Source of the DNA: Conchocele bisecta
Lineage: Eukaryota; Mollusca; Bivalvia; Lucinida; Thyasiridae
DNA length: 64,000 bases
NCBI GenBank assembly: GCA_029237695.1
Contig: CM055273.1
Coordinates: 61,741,968-61,805,967 of the forward strand
Direction: 5' to 3'
The position numbers and the translations under genes were made by a program. The notes beneath the pieces are model-generated. The model was not told where the DNA came from. It saw only the letters and a list, made by a program, of their open reading frames with translations, and ran no database searches. Of this stretch, positions 31,553 to 43,559 are shown piece after piece. Within the stretch, counting starts at the first letter, position 1. Every line of letters starts with the position of its first letter.

Positions 31553-31946
31553 CAGAGCTCCAGATAAGCTGCGTATTTGCTTAAATACCGAATTAAAATT
31601 GCCAAAAACCCAATTGAAATCAGAAGTATCGAGTATCAAAAAGCAATAACATTTTGTCGTACCTTTATCATGCTGCAGAAAACGATAAACAGACCACAAA
31701 TATAGCATATTTTTCTTATTTTCCATGAAAACACATCTTGGTATTTCATTAGAATTGTCTCCTTGGAGACAATTCTATTGAAATGCCAACACATGTTTTC
31801 ATTTCGAAGCAAACTATCCAATAATTGCTATCGGTTGATGTGTAAACAGTAGTGTGATTTTATTAAAATTTTGAAATACCCAATTGCTGGATGAAGTGAT
31901 GATGGAGTGACAATACTCAATTACTAATTCCTTATCTGGAGCGCTG
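31553..31946. mobile_element. hAT-like MITE, copy 1
   Basis: CAGAGCTCCAGATAAG to CTTATCTGGAGCGCTG. It lies inside a gtggctgtgactggag-family element that spans about 31534-32172. Confidence 0.7.
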
Positions 31947-32179
31947 TGGGAAGGTGAGGATTATTGGATTGGTGACCAGTGTAGCTATTGATGGAATAGC
32001 GCACTCCTGTAGCATGATAGTGAGCTATTCTCCTTCTTAGAAGCATTGCGGGTGTTTCATTGATGGAATGGCGAACAGTGCAGATCCTGATCAGACTGTG
32101 CCGATGCACAGGCTGATCATGATCTACACTGGTCGCAAAACCTATGAGCCCCATGTCTCCGGTCACAGCCACAATTATA

Positions 32180-32844
32180 TAGATGATTCAGTCGGATATT
32201 TTGTCTATAGTGTCACTGGAGGTTTACTCTCCACGATGCTGATTTGAACATTTTATCGTCTGTTGTTCGTTTGTTTTCAATTTTTGTTTTAAGATAACCT
32301 GTTTTTGCAACACTTCCGAATCAACTGATGACAATTCTGATGTGCAGTGTAAAAACACAGGTTGAAGTAGGATTTTTAGCTTATTTTTTTTCGTTTATTG
32401 ATGCTTTTAGGCATATTTAATGTATTTATAGATCTCGGTCCATTACTTCAAACTGTGTGTAAAAATGTTCTCGTTAAAAAATTAGAGAAAAATTAATAAA
32501 ACAGCAGATGGTGATATATGTTTGTAGCATCGTACGGGATAATTCTTCGGTAGTTTGTTTCGCTTTATTGTTGTTAAACTCGTCAATATCATTTGTCATG
32601 TATTTATTGTGATCACCAAGGGTGGATTTATTCTGTGTCTCTAATAATTATGTTGCCATCTATTCATGTTGTTTACAGAAAATAGATACTTCACTGCAGT
32701 CATATTGATAGAGCACCCTTTATAACTTTTAAATGACCTTGTCTTGCGTTGTGATTTTTTCGGAACTTTTGTTCCAAATAAAGGATATGCAAAACCTGTA
32801 ATAAGCCAGATCTGATTTATACATACTGTACATTATGTTGTAGC
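32180..32844. other. no recognisable feature
   Basis: AT-rich, without a repeat family or coding pattern that I can identify. Confidence 0.45.
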
Positions 32845-33140
32845 AAATAGAGAATAGTAGGTTAGTGCCGTGAATGTGAAAAAATATCTGGCAAGGCTTA
32901 GGAAACAGGTTGGGCGAGGCTCTGCCGAGCACATCCTGTTTCCGTGCTGCGCCAGATATTTTTTCCCATTCACGGCACTAACCTATTATTCTATTTATCC
33001 CGTCAACACCTACAAATGGCTTTAAAATGCAAAAAAATAACTCCAGTCATCGCACATATTCATACGCAGTGATTAGGTCGTATCGACAGGATATCAAAAA
33101 TGTTTCACGGCACATACGCACTGTGTTGACGGGATAATAT
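32845..33140. mobile_element. ggttagtgccgtgaa foldback MITE, copy 1
   Basis: AGTAGGTTAGTGCCGTGAAT and its inverted partner (ATTCACGGCACTAACCTA) bracket an inner AAATATCTGGC stem. The 3' part has TTATCCCGTCAACACC and GTGTTGACGGGATAA. Confidence 0.75.
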
Positions 33141-33473
33141 ATGTTAATCTTATTGTCAAAACACATATATTTATATCTCCCACCGAACTACCGTTGTTAT
33201 GCATATTTATCAATTTATGATTATATGTGTACATGAATTGGCTACTGAATAATGGGAACTTGCAATATTTGCAACAGCCCAATCCAATAATCCGGGGTCA
33301 TGCTGTTAGCAAACCTCTGATGACCATTTTGTGAATTAAACTTCTTATAACCATGGATAGCTCGCATTGTTCTGGGGTGGTGCTTATAAAACACTCTTTT
33401 TGTCGCGCCTGCTTTAGCAGAAGCAACTATAGTCCCCGCTTTTTCTGTCATTGTTGTCGTCTGAAATGTTCAA

Positions 33474-33830
33474 AAAGGTTTGTACAAGCTTCATCATCAT
33501 GGTATAACTTTAATATTACTTGACGGATTGCTTCAATATTTGGACACTTGATACATGTAAGCATTTGGAACACACTCATGCCGCCATTAACATGACCTTG
33601 ACCTTTTGTACCTTCACATTTTGTGGAAACACGTAGCCATTTTTTGCGTCAAAAAGTTTGTACAAATTTCTTCATCATCGTATAACATTAATATTATTTG
33701 ATGGATTGCTTCAATATTTGGACACTTTATATGTATTTGGTAAGCATTTGGAACACACCCATGCCGCCATTAACATGACCTTGACCATTTTGACCTTCAG
33801 ATGGTTGTGTAAACACTGTGCACTTCTCTG
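33474..33830 (+). repeat. two ~178-bp core repeats
   Basis: Both have TTTGTACAA, TGCTTCAATATTTGGACAC and CATGCCGCCATTAACATGAC. A related fragment is at about 790-830. Confidence 0.65.
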
Positions 33831-34120
33831 ACTGTTTTTGTGATGCTTACTTTATTACATACGTATGATCATGTTGCTGTCAAACGACTTGGCAGGTGCG
33901 ACACCGCTTCTGTGGCGGAATTCTTGTACTATGTACATGTACATGTACATGTACCGTAATAACATAAGTATTCAGATACCATTTGTTTTGGGAAACCCCT
34001 ATTAAATAAATAGGGGTTTCCGAAAATAAATTGTATCCAAATACCGGTACATTGTTATTGTGATAAGCCAGTAGAATAATACTAACCACAGCTATTGGGA
34101 CACTCTTCATTGTGGGAAAA

Positions 34121-34557
34121 TAGAGAATAGTAGGTTAGTGCCGTGAATGGGAAAAAATATCCGGCAAGGCCCAAGAATTTCTTTATTTCTCATCAGAAGT
34201 ATATGTTGTGACCACGCATTTGAACCGTCTCACCGAGACGGTTCAAATGAGTGGTCACAACATATACTTTGGTTCAGAAATAAGGAAAATAGATAGAGAA
34301 TAGTAGGTTAGTGCCGTGAATGGGAAAAAATATCTGGCAAGGCTCAGGAAATGGGATGGGCGAGGCTCTGCCGAGCACATCCCGTTTCGGAGCCGCGCCA
34401 GATATTTTTTCCAATTCACGGCACTAACCTACTATTATATTTATCCCGTCAACACCTACAAATGGCTGTAAAATGCAAAAATAGTATTGACTGGATATCA
34501 AAAATGTTTCACGGCACCGTGTTTCACGGCACATACGCACTGTGTTGACGGGATAAT
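34121..34557. mobile_element. ggttagtgccgtgaa foldback MITE, copy 2, with an insertion
   Basis: The element starts at 34121 and restarts at about 34290, after an inserted hairpin at 34177-34281. It ends GTGTTGACGGGATAA. Confidence 0.65.
34177..34281. mobile_element. GTTGTGACCAC foldback element
   Basis: TTTCTCATCAGAAGTATATG and GAACCGTCTC arms pair with their inverted copies ending TTTGGTTCAGAAAT. A relative is at 43144-43236. Confidence 0.75.
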
Positions 34558-34792
34558 CTTATTTATAGGTGTTTCCCAGAATAAATTGTGTCCGAATAGT
34601 TTGGGTTATTACAGTACTCCAATCTAATGCTCGAAATCAGAATGTTGATTAATCAAGACTTTGCTCAGTCTCGACCAATTAAGCTGCCTCATTTCGAGCA
34701 TGAGAATGGAGTATATGTTCGGAATGTTTTATAGGCCTAGGGCCTCTAATGACCCACATGCAAATTGAATCTCTTAGAAGTACCTTGAACCT

Positions 34793-35238
34793 GTGGGTGG
34801 TGGTCGGGCGAATGTGACGGCGTAAATTAACGGTAGGGGTTCCTCATTATAGGAATCATGATTTGCCTGGTTTGGCCCTCAGGTACGTTTTTATCTTTGG
34901 CTCTTTTGTTACCTGGGAGTTGAATTGGGTTATTGCCCATTATAAAAGTAGTAAGATTATTACTGATCCTTCTGCTTTTGGGTGGGGCCAAGTGATTCTG
35001 GTGTGGCAAGGACCTGGCATCAGATCAGGATTATTCTGATTTCAGGGCTGAACATATAGTTTTGTTATTGTAAATATTCAGTTCTGATTTTGGGATTTTC
35101 CCCCCTTTTGTACATATACTTGAACAATGTACTTGTACAGGTAATATATGGGATTTAGTACTAAACCCATTGACCCGGCCTTAGCTGTTGATAGGCCGTT
35201 AAACCCCAACAAACAAACAAACAAACAAACAAACAAAA
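34793..35238 (+). mobile_element. SINE with 9-bp target-site duplication
   Basis: Starts GTGGGTGGTGGTCGGGCGAA and ends (CAAA)n. CTTGAACCT flanks it at 34784-34792 and 35239-35247. It is nearly the same as 3710-4177. Confidence 0.82.
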
Positions 35239-35289
35239 CTTGAACCTAATATATATCTCTAATTAGTCTGGTCCATATATGGCTTCTGT

Positions 35290-35530
35290 CTCATATGTCC
35301 CTGTGACTGGAGAAATTGGGCTTATTGCAATTCTGATCAGTATAGCTTCTCACCAAACTGCACACCGCTGGACCCTGATATCGATTTATATTGTTTGTTA
35401 GAAGCATGATGGAATAGCGAACAGGTGCCGACCCTGATCAGACTGTGTGGATGCACATGCTGATCTTGATCTACACTGGTCACAAAACTATAAGCCACAT
35501 TTCTCCAGTCACAGCGACATATCGGATATT
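35290..35530. mobile_element. gtggctgtgactggag-family MITE
   Basis: Near-inverted ends CCCTGTGACTGGAGAAATTG and CATTTCTCCAGTCACAGCG, with GCCGACCCTGATCAGACTGT between them. Confidence 0.65.
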
Positions 35531-35634
35531 AATCAACGTCATCTCCCTGTTATTTTGTTGTTTTGCCATAATTTCATCTGTTTCTTTATCATCCCCACCA
35601 TATTCATCAAACTATTTGGACAGGCTATATACGC

Positions 35635-36036
35635 CAGTGCTCCAGATAAGCATTGTATTTTCTTAAATATCCAATTAAAATTGACAAAAACCCAATTGAA
35701 ACCAGAAGTAGTGAGTATCAAAAAGCAATAATAATTTTGTGGTACCTTTATCATGCTGCAGAAAACAATAAACAGGCCACAATTATAGCATATTTTTCTT
35801 AATTTCCATGAAAACAGATCTTGGTATTTCATTAGAATTTTCTCCAAGGAGACAATTCTAATGAAATGCCAAGACATGTTTTCATTTTGAAGCAAACTAT
35901 TCAATAATTGCAGTCTGTTGATGTGTAAACAGTAGTGTGATTTTATTTTACCCAATTAAAATTTTGAAATACCTTATTGCTTCAGAAATGATGGGAGTGA
36001 CAATACTCAATTACTAATTCCTTATCTGGAGCCCTG
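35635..36036. mobile_element. hAT-like MITE with 8-bp target-site duplication
   Basis: Ends CAGTGCTCCAGATAAG / CTTATCTGGAGCCCTG. ATATACGC occurs on both sides (35627-35634 and 36037-36044). It has an internal hairpin at TTTCATTAGAATTTTCTCC. Copies are at 31553 and 40927. Confidence 0.85.
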
Positions 36037-36225
36037 ATATACGCTATCGATATTATATAAACATTTGACAATAAAATAGATGTACGAGGTGAAGTCCTAA
36101 AGTTCTCGTACTTTCTTGATAAACTGTTTGATATAACTGTCAGGTTGTTTATCTTTATACGACATTTGCATGTGGTAAAAGGTAATTGTTTTTAAAATAA
36201 ATCATACTTTTCGACAAACTGTTCG

Positions 36226-36655
36226 CACAGGTGGAAGACTCGGACCTGTGACACAAAGAAAGTATAATATAGTAATGTACATTATGAGACCAGTAGCCGA
36301 TGTCATCAAAATTGCAAAGTATACTTATCTAGAAAAGTATACTTTGAGGGAGAAATTTTCAATGTTATGATACATTTATTATTTTTTATTATACTGAATT
36401 TATTACATTATCACAGCCATTTTGGCTGTGATAATGTAATAAATTCAGTATAATAATTCTGCATACTTTTCAATCATCAAATATATGTAGTGTTAGTTCT
36501 ATATGAAATAATGCATTTCAGGAAAAATAAATGATTACTCCCTCAAAGTATACTTTGCTAGAAAAGTATACTTTGCAATGTTGGTGCAATCGGCTACTGG
36601 TGCATAGGGTAATGGGAATGTATTTTGTGTCACAGGTCCGAGTCTTCCACCCGTG
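36226..36655. mobile_element. CACAGGTGGAAGACTC foldback holding a second foldback
   Basis: Outer arms CACAGGTGGAAGACTCGGAC / GTCCGAGTCTTCCACCCGTG. Inside, 36294-36598 is a tagccgatttcacc element with the hairpin TTACATTATCACAGCCATTT. The inner element is therefore younger. Confidence 0.78.
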
Positions 36656-36734
36656 GTTGAATGGACAAAAATATCCCAGTTTATGAATCAATCTAAGAAA
36701 TGGTTTAGGTTCTTGCCAGAGTCACTACTATCTC

Positions 36735-37062
36735 TTTCACGAAACCTTCCCAAATTGTACGGCCATATAAACAGTGCAAAAACAATATTTTTTTGATAAT
36801 ATTAAATTAAAGCAAAATTTAAGAATGTGCCTTTTTATTTCGTAAAATTTGGTCAAATATTGATTTTATTGCGAAAATCTATTTTTTTTAGAATTTCAGA
36901 AATACTGGATCGATTTTCAAAATTTAACTTTTGTTTTCTCAGTTAGATAATTTCCAAGCTATCTAGCCAGGTTTCAGAGTCAATTTCCAATGTTTTCCCT
37001 TCTCCCACAGCTCATCCATCTCCTTTTCCCACATGTTAATTTCCCATAGACAAATCAATTTT
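36735..37062. mobile_element. tgtttcacgaaagctgcc foldback, partial
   Basis: Matches one arm of 39326-39896 (TTTCGTAAAATTTGGTCAAA, GATTTTATTGCGAAAA) but lacks the other. Confidence 0.6.
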
Positions 37063-37105
37063 TCAGGAGTAGAAGTCCTGATACACATGTCATAAGCATG
37101 TCATA

Positions 37106-37362
37106 AATGATTCTGGTGTGGCGAGGACCTGGCATCAGATCAGGATTCTTTTCATTTCAGGGCTGAATATATAGTTTTTGTATTGTAAATATTCAGTTCT
37201 GACTTTGGAATTTTCCCCCCATTGGTTCATGTACTTGAACATGTACATGTACTTGTACATGTAATCTATGGGATTTAGTACTAAATCCATTGACCCGGCC
37301 TTAAATGACCTTAGCTGTTGATAGGCCGTTAAACCCCAGCAGACAAACAAACAAACAAACTA
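37106..37362 (+). mobile_element. SINE 3' half
   Basis: From GATTCTGGTGTGGCGAGGAC to the CAGACAAACAAAC tail. The 5' part is missing. Confidence 0.7.
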
Positions 37363-37522
37363 AACATCCTGATGTTAGTTTTGAAAGACCAAGGGCCATC
37401 TAATACTTCATGTGCTGTTATGTAGAAATCCATTGGTGTTGTGATTAGGTTAGTGCCGTTACTTGTATATGTACCAATGTATTGGAGTTTCTGCCTAACT
37501 ATTGTATGACCATATTTCCCTG

Positions 37523-37826
37523 TAGCCGATTTCACCAACATCGCAAAGTGCACTTTTCTAGCAAAGTATACTTTGAGGGTGAAATTTTCAATTTTAGGAT
37601 AAATTTACTAATTTGTATTATACTGAATTTATTACATTATCACAGCCAATTTGGCTGTGATAATGTAATAAATTCAGTATAATAATTCTGCATATCTTTA
37701 ATCATCAAATATATGCAACGGTTAGTTCTATATGAAATAATGCATTTCAGGATAAGTCAATGATTACTCCCTCGAAGTATACTTTGCTAGAAAAGTATAC
37801 TTTGCAATGTTGGTGAAATCGGCTAC
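37523..37826. mobile_element. tagccgatttcacc foldback MITE, complete copy
   Basis: TAGCCGATTTCACCAACATC and GATTTCACC-complement arms meet at a long perfect central hairpin (ACTGAATTTATTACATTATC...). The best-preserved of five copies (split 11709/13507, 36294, 37523, 50814, 58121). Confidence 0.82.
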
Positions 37827-38061
37827 ATGTGATAATGTATGTTCGTGATCGCATAGCACACAAGTAATGCTCATAATGATCAAATGCTTGATTTACAGTG
37901 AAACCTCTCTATGCTAGACACCCTGGGGACCTTGGCTACAGGTATCAATCAAATAGTCCCCACCTCCCACAAAATAATTTGTGGTCTGATTTTTTTTTGT
38001 CATTTAGAAAAGATATTTTATGTCACAGATGTTCGAAATATATTTCGGAAATGTCTCTGAT

Positions 38062-38336
38062 ATCAGATGGGGACCCATATGAGACACGCCATGTGATTTT
38101 GAACCTAAGAACATGTTTAAAAAATATTTACAATATTTTTCGTAAATACATGTAATGATGAAAGTTGACAACATTTTCATAGCAAATGCGGAATAATATT
38201 CCGCATTTGCTATGAAAATGATGTCATCTTTCAACCATATTTACAAAAAATATCACAGTTTCTGTAAATACATTTCATGGAAAAATCGCACATGTTCTTA
38301 GGTACAAAATCAGATGGCATGTCTCATATGGGGCCC
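38062..38336. mobile_element. ccatatgagacacgcc foldback element
   Basis: GGACCCATATGAGACACGCC and GGCATGTCTCATATGGGGCC arms, with a central perfect hairpin at ATTTTCATAGCAAATGCGGA. A relative is at 49130-49372. Confidence 0.78.
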
Positions 38337-38734
38337 CAGCCGAGAACAGATACCTCACTACATGTGCAACCGTCATAGCCCCAGATGTGACTGCACTGCA
38401 CATACATGCAATCTGAACCAGAGCCTATACTAGCCGCCATTCCATCAATTGAACATTGCTGGTGCCCACAAATAGCGGTTTCAACCGATCTCTGATTGTT
38501 TAAGTACACATGATGATCACGGAAGTAGCCTCAGCAAGTTGGTTATATTTTATTGCAGTCATGTAAATCTAAAGGTTTATGTCCCTTTTCTTGTCTGGCG
38601 GCTTATTGGTTAGGATTAATGCAGAAATTCTCATACAATGGATCATTAGATGCATTTGTCCCTTGTTGACAGCCAGCTTCATAATCAATAATTATATAGG
38701 ATATTACCGTATATCTGCTGCAAGTAATGATCAC

Positions 38735-38933
38735 AGGTGGAAGAATCTGACCTAGGACCCAATACTTGGCTCATTTGGAAAACGTTGCCCCACCCACCCA
38801 TTTCCATACACTATACCTTACAGCCTTTTCCAAAAAAGGCTGTAAGGTATCGTGTATGAAAATGGGTGAGTGGGGTAACGTTTTCCAAATGAGCCAAGTT
38901 TTGGGTCCGAGGTGCGAGTCTTCCGCCTGTGGT
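38735..38933. mobile_element. CACAGGTGGAAGA foldback element
   Basis: Nearly one continuous hairpin. It pairs ACTTGGCTCATTTGGAAAAC with GTTTTCCAAATGAGCCAAGT around TACAGCCTTTTCC. The ends resemble the element at 36226. Confidence 0.8.
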
Positions 38934-39016
38934 AATGATGTAAGCATGCAGCATACGCATGTGGCGAATTTATCGTCTGATATATTTGATATTAAAAATG
39001 CACTTTATATATACAG

Positions 39017-39172
39017 TTAAACCTGTGAATAAAGGCCAGTCACTGGAAGAAAAAGTGGGTTTTATTCGCAGGGTCATTTATATGGTAATTGATTGAGAAA
39101 ACAACATTTTTGCTGTTATAGACAGGGAATTGGTATTTCAAGGTGCATGATCTTCATCACAGGTTCGACTGT
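39017..39172. mobile_element. Tigger/pogo-like MITE
   Basis: CAGTTAAACCTGTGAATAAA to CACAGGTTCGACTG, with TA on both sides. The ends match the 22271-23599 element. Confidence 0.72.
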
Positions 39173-39325
39173 ACAATGTGATTTCCATTAGTTATTGGCA
39201 ATCGCAATATATAGATAATACTGTAAATGCATTTTGCTTCCAGTAATGGAACACAAGCAGCCATTGTGTTGATAAATATCTTTGTTAAAGTGATAATGGT
39301 TGCAAGCAGTCTAGATGAGTCTACT

Positions 39326-39896
39326 GTCTGTTTCACGAAAGCTGCCCAAATTTTTACGGCTATATAAACAATTAAAAAACAAGATTTCTTTTGATAATTT
39401 TAAATTAAAGGAAAAATTAAGAATGAGCCTTCTTTTTATTTCGTGAAATTTGGTCAAATATTGATTTTATTGCGAAAAAACAATTTCCCCATGTTAAATC
39501 CCCATAGACATCTTCACTCCGTGAAGATGTCTATGGGGATTTAACATGGGGAAATTGTTTTGAATTTTAGAAATACTGGACCGATTTTTAAAATTTAACT
39601 TTTGTTTTCTTAGTTCGATCATATCCAAGTTATCTAGTCAGGTTTCGGAGTCGATTTCCAAAATATTTCGTTTTTTGACTCCTCCCACACTTCCTTACCA
39701 CTTTTTCCCCCATGTTAAATTCCTATAGACAAATTAATCTTTCGTAATAAAATCAATATTTGACCGAATTTCACGAAATAAAAAGAAGGCTCATTCTTAA
39801 ATTTTCCTTTAATTTAATATTATCGAAAATAATATTGTTTTTTAATTGTCTATATAGCCGTAAAATTTGGGCAGCTTTCGTGAAACAGACTATAGA
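39326..39896. mobile_element. tgtttcacgaaagctgcc foldback element
   Basis: Long inverted arms of about 145 bp (CTGTTTCACGAAAGCTGCCC / GGGCAGCTTTCGTGAAACAG) enclose a second perfect palindrome at 39479-39562 (CAATTTCCCCATGTTAAATC). Partial copies are at 36735 and 55032. Confidence 0.8.
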
Positions 39897-39982
39897 TAGC
39901 CAACTTGTAATGAGCCATTTCATCAGGATCTGCACCATTGGTCTGTCAGTAGACTGATAATTAAACAAAGTAGCTTTGTTCT

Positions 39983-40490
39983 GACTAGGGGTAGCTTGAG
40001 CATTGGCACTTCAATACTGAAGTTATGGGGTTCAATCCTATGCATTAACAAATACTTCCATAGTATCGCCGAGTGATGGGTTGTGGCCTAGAGGATAGAG
40101 CACTGTACATCAATGCTAGAGGTCACGGGTTCGATCCCCGCCCTAGGCATGAACAAATACTTTAATAGTATTTCCATCCCACTGGTCTTTCGGATGAGAC
40201 TTGAAACCGAGCTTCCATCTCTATATGACCTTATCTGTTGTTGGGAAGTTAAACCCTTTCATGTTGGCGGTTGGGAGCATTCAAAGGGTAAGTTTAACGA
40301 TGGGTTTCATCCTTGCCGGAATCCCGACATCGCTGGTTAGACCTTCGTGTTCATTTTTGGCTTTCTTGTTACTTGAGAGTTCACTTAACCAGTATAAAAG
40401 TAGCAATTTGAGATTCGACGCCATTAACCTGGCCTAAAATGACCTTAGTTATTGACAGGCCGTTAAACACCATTAAATAAATAAAAAAAT
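39983..40490 (+). mobile_element. SINE with two tRNA-like heads
   Basis: The head at 40078-40150 has an A-box-like TGGCCTAGAGGATAGAG and a perfect B box GGTTCGATCCC. A more decayed head (GGGTTCAATCCTATGC) lies just before it at 39983-40070. The tail has CTATATGACCTTATCTGTTG, GACAGGCCGTTAAACACC and an A-rich end. It is a SINE, not a free tRNA gene. Confidence 0.75.
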
Positions 40491-40857
40491 GACCCGGTTA
40501 ACCCGACCTAAAAGACCGTCGCTGTTGACAGGCCATCAAACACTATTAAACAAATAAACTATTTTGCCTTCCATGTCTTGGCAGTGAAAAAGGGGGCAAG
40601 TGCATCTATATATATTTGTAACTGCATATCTCGTACATACTCATTGCTTGTAATGTTAACAGATGTAAAAACTACACAATATCGCTGGCTGATATTATAT
40701 TTTCAGACTTCACCATTTAATTATTGTAATATGTTGTGAACTTGTGAATATATTTTGATAATAATACATAGTAGTTTACGTTTATAGAGTTATATGTTTG
40801 TAAATAGTGTATGTCCTAAAATTAGCCTCTGGCTGAAAAAAGAGACCTTACAAACAT

Positions 40858-40926
40858 GTGTGAACACAGTAGGCCCATATCAGGCTGCGCATCCGCGCAG
40901 TCTGATCAGGGCCTACTGTGTTCGTA
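40858..40926. repeat. GTGAACACAGTAGGCCC palindrome
   Basis: GAACACAGTAGGCCC pairs with GGGCCTACTGTGTTC around CGCATCCGCGCAG. Confidence 0.7.
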
Positions 40927-41299
40927 CAGTGCTCCAGATAAGCTGCGTATTTGCTTAAATACCCAACTAAAATTGCCATAAACCCAATTGAAATCAGAAG
41001 TAGCGAGTATCAAAAAGCAATACAAATTTTATGGTACCTTTATCATGCTGCAGAAAACAATAAACAGACCACTAATATAGCATATATTTCTTATTTTCTA
41101 AGAAAACACATCTTGGTATTTCATTGGAATACCATGACTTGTTTTCAATTCGAAGCAAACTATTCAATAAGTGATGTCTGTTGATGTGTAAACAGTAGTG
41201 TGATTTTATTTTACCCAAATTCTAATTTTGAAATACCCATTTGCTTAAGAAATGATGGAGTGACAATACTCAATTACAAATTCCTTATCTGGAGCCCTG
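40927..41299. mobile_element. hAT-like MITE, copy 3
   Basis: CAGTGCTCCAGATAAG to CTTATCTGGAGCCCTG. No matching 8-bp repeat is seen at its flanks. Confidence 0.75.
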
Positions 41300-41350
41300 T
41301 CGCCATTAATTTAGCATTGCTAAGGATTTAACAATCTGTTAAGCTAACAG

Positions 41351-41760
41351 GTGGGTGGCAGGTGGGAGCATGCGATGGGTAATTTAACGATCGGAGTTCA
41401 TCCTTACCGGAATCCGGAATGGAGACCTGGTTTGGCCCTCAGATACGTCTTTGGCATTCTTGTATTTACAGTTGAATCTGGTTTTACCCATTATAAGAGT
41501 AATCCTACCGGTATTACTTTTAAATAGGGTTAGGGGCCAAGTGACTTTGGTGCAGTATGGACCTGGCACCAGGTCAGGTTATTCTAATTTCAGGGCTGAA
41601 TATGTTGTATCTCGATGTAAATATTCTGTTCTGATTTTGGGATTTCCACCCCCCCCCCCCCCCAATGCAGCAGGTTAAAACGGGATCGAACCTGTTTGCC
41701 CGGCCTTACATGACCTTAGCTGTTGATAGGCCGTTAAACACCAATAAACAAACAAACAAA
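41351..41760 (+). mobile_element. SINE (410 bp) with 15-bp target-site duplication and an empty site in the window
   Basis: CTGTTAAGCTAACAG flanks it at 41336-41350 and 41761-41775. The same sequence without the SINE is in the palindrome at 54790-54901. It starts GTGGGTGGCAGGTGGGAGCA and ends (CAAA)n, which fixes both ends of the family. Confidence 0.9.
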
Positions 41761-42210
41761 CTGTTAAGCTAACAGAGGTTTTGAGCAACCGGGTCCTGGT
41801 AAGTAGAATACCAGCCTAGATTCTGTTGATGTTTATCGGACTGGGATCTGAAACTGTAGGAATTCCTCGGCAAACCTCGAATTCATTAACCTTTCTTAGC
41901 CGTCTCTGATAAACTTGATGTCAACAGCCCGATATTCTCTATAAGATGAGCAAGAGGTCGAATTTTTGTAAATGCCAACAAAATGTCCTTTTGTCAGCCA
42001 GGGGCGGGGGGGGGGGGGGTGCAAGAAAATTTAGTCTTCCCACCAGAGATGTGTTTTAGTATGTGACGTTACGCATTTTGTCAGTTTGATAAAGCTATAA
42101 TTAATTCTTTGTTTTCTGTTCACAACCACTTTTGTATATGCCCCCACCCCGGCATATGTGCCACTCCAAGGTATAAGCCTCCAACTCCAAATGAGACCAG
42201 TCACATGGTT

Positions 42211-42480
42211 TTTGTCTCGCCCGCGAAAGCGGAAAGCAAGACATAGGTTTTGCTTTTTCGGAGTCGTCGGCGGCGGCGGTGGCGGCGTCGGCGGCGGCGT
42301 CATCATTCAATGTTAAGTTTTCGTGTTACTGTCATTACTTCAACACCTTATCAGCTACAGTCATCAAACTTTATACATACCTTTACTATGATATGTAGAT
42401 GAATATAGGACTATTCTCGGGGGTCAAGGTCAAGGCCCCATGGTCAAGGTCAAGGCGGAACAAGGCGAGACATTTGATTC
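42211..42480 (+). mobile_element. Helentron/pearl-like element start
   Basis: TCTCGCCCGCGAAAGCGGAA, then a GGC/GTC-rich microsatellite (42270-42300) and one core with CAAGGTCAAGGC. No clear 3' end. Confidence 0.55.
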
Positions 42481-42530
42481 CGCGGAATTATTGTGTACAC
42501 AATAAGATGTGCAGTGTTTCATGAAAATAG

Positions 42531-42921
42531 ACTTGGGTGGGAGCATGGGATAGGTAATTTAACGATCGGGATTCATCCTTACCGGTATAAATAGGTTACT
42601 GGTTTGTCCCTCAGGTACGTGTTTGACATTCTTGTATGTGATGGTTTAATCTGGTTACATCCCTTGTATGAGTACTACTATTGTTCCTAATCCTATTACT
42701 TTGAAGGGAAGGTGCCAAGTGACTTTGGTGTGGTATGGACCTGGCACCAGGTTAGGTAATTCTAATTTCAGGGCTGAATATATATTTATTTTGAGGTAAA
42801 TATTCCGTTCTGATTTTGGGATTTTCCCCCGAATGCCGCAGGCTACATGCGGGATCGAACCGTTGGCCCGGATTTAAATGACCTTAGCTGTAGATAGGCC
42901 GTTAAACACCAATACATCAAA
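42531..42921 (+). mobile_element. SINE with 12-bp target-site duplication
   Basis: TCATGAAAATAG flanks it at 42519-42530 and 42922-42933. The body is like 41351-41760. Confidence 0.82.
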
Positions 42922-43143
42922 TCATGAAAATAGTCGAGTCTTCTCCAAGTGCATTTGGAATGAAAATGAAACTGTTAAGATCCAACGTGTTAAAGTGCAT
43001 GTGGGATATTCAGCTATGCCAGCCTTCAACAGGGGCGTCTGAACAGATGCGGCAGGTCCGGCGACTGCCCGATCTATAATGTTGACATATTTGGAATTCA
43101 TACATACAGAAAAAAAAAATGTAAATATTGTTCTGCAATTTAT

Positions 43144-43236
43144 CTCATTTCTCATCAAAAGTGTTTGTTGTTACCACTCAGTTGAACCGTCTTGACGAGA
43201 CGGTTCAACTGAGTGGTAACAACATACACTTTGGGT
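43144..43236. mobile_element. GTTGTTACCACTCAGTTG foldback
   Basis: CAAAAGTGTTTGTTGTTACC pairs with GGTAACAACATACACTTTG. The inner GAACCGTCTTGACGAGACGG makes the loop. Confidence 0.8.
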
Positions 43237-43559
43237 GGGTAGCGGGGGCACCCACTAAATATGCCGGACCAATCGTACGATGCTTCCCTTCCGGCACCCC
43301 TGTTCAATATGGTTCCAGTCTGCACCTTATGACCAATGTTAATTAAGTTCACTGGGCTACATGTCTGACAAATAGACTAACTAAACTAACTAACTAAATT
43401 AATCACCGCGGTGCAAAATATCTTTTTACCATTTAATTTAACAGAGCTTATAGTGTTGCTGATCACAAAATAATTATTATATGGCTTATTGGATGTTATG
43501 TCGAGTAGCATTGCAACTGCCCAAACACGATGAAAAATAGTGGTTTATTATGTGACCAG

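Noticed and set aside
37523..37826. Perfect hairpins considered as microRNA precursors
   Set aside because: Stem length and multi-copy nature fit foldback transposons; no small-RNA evidence is available here.
40078..40150. Possible tRNA gene
   Set aside because: A and B boxes are present, but the stems do not fold well and a SINE body follows directly; it is a SINE head.
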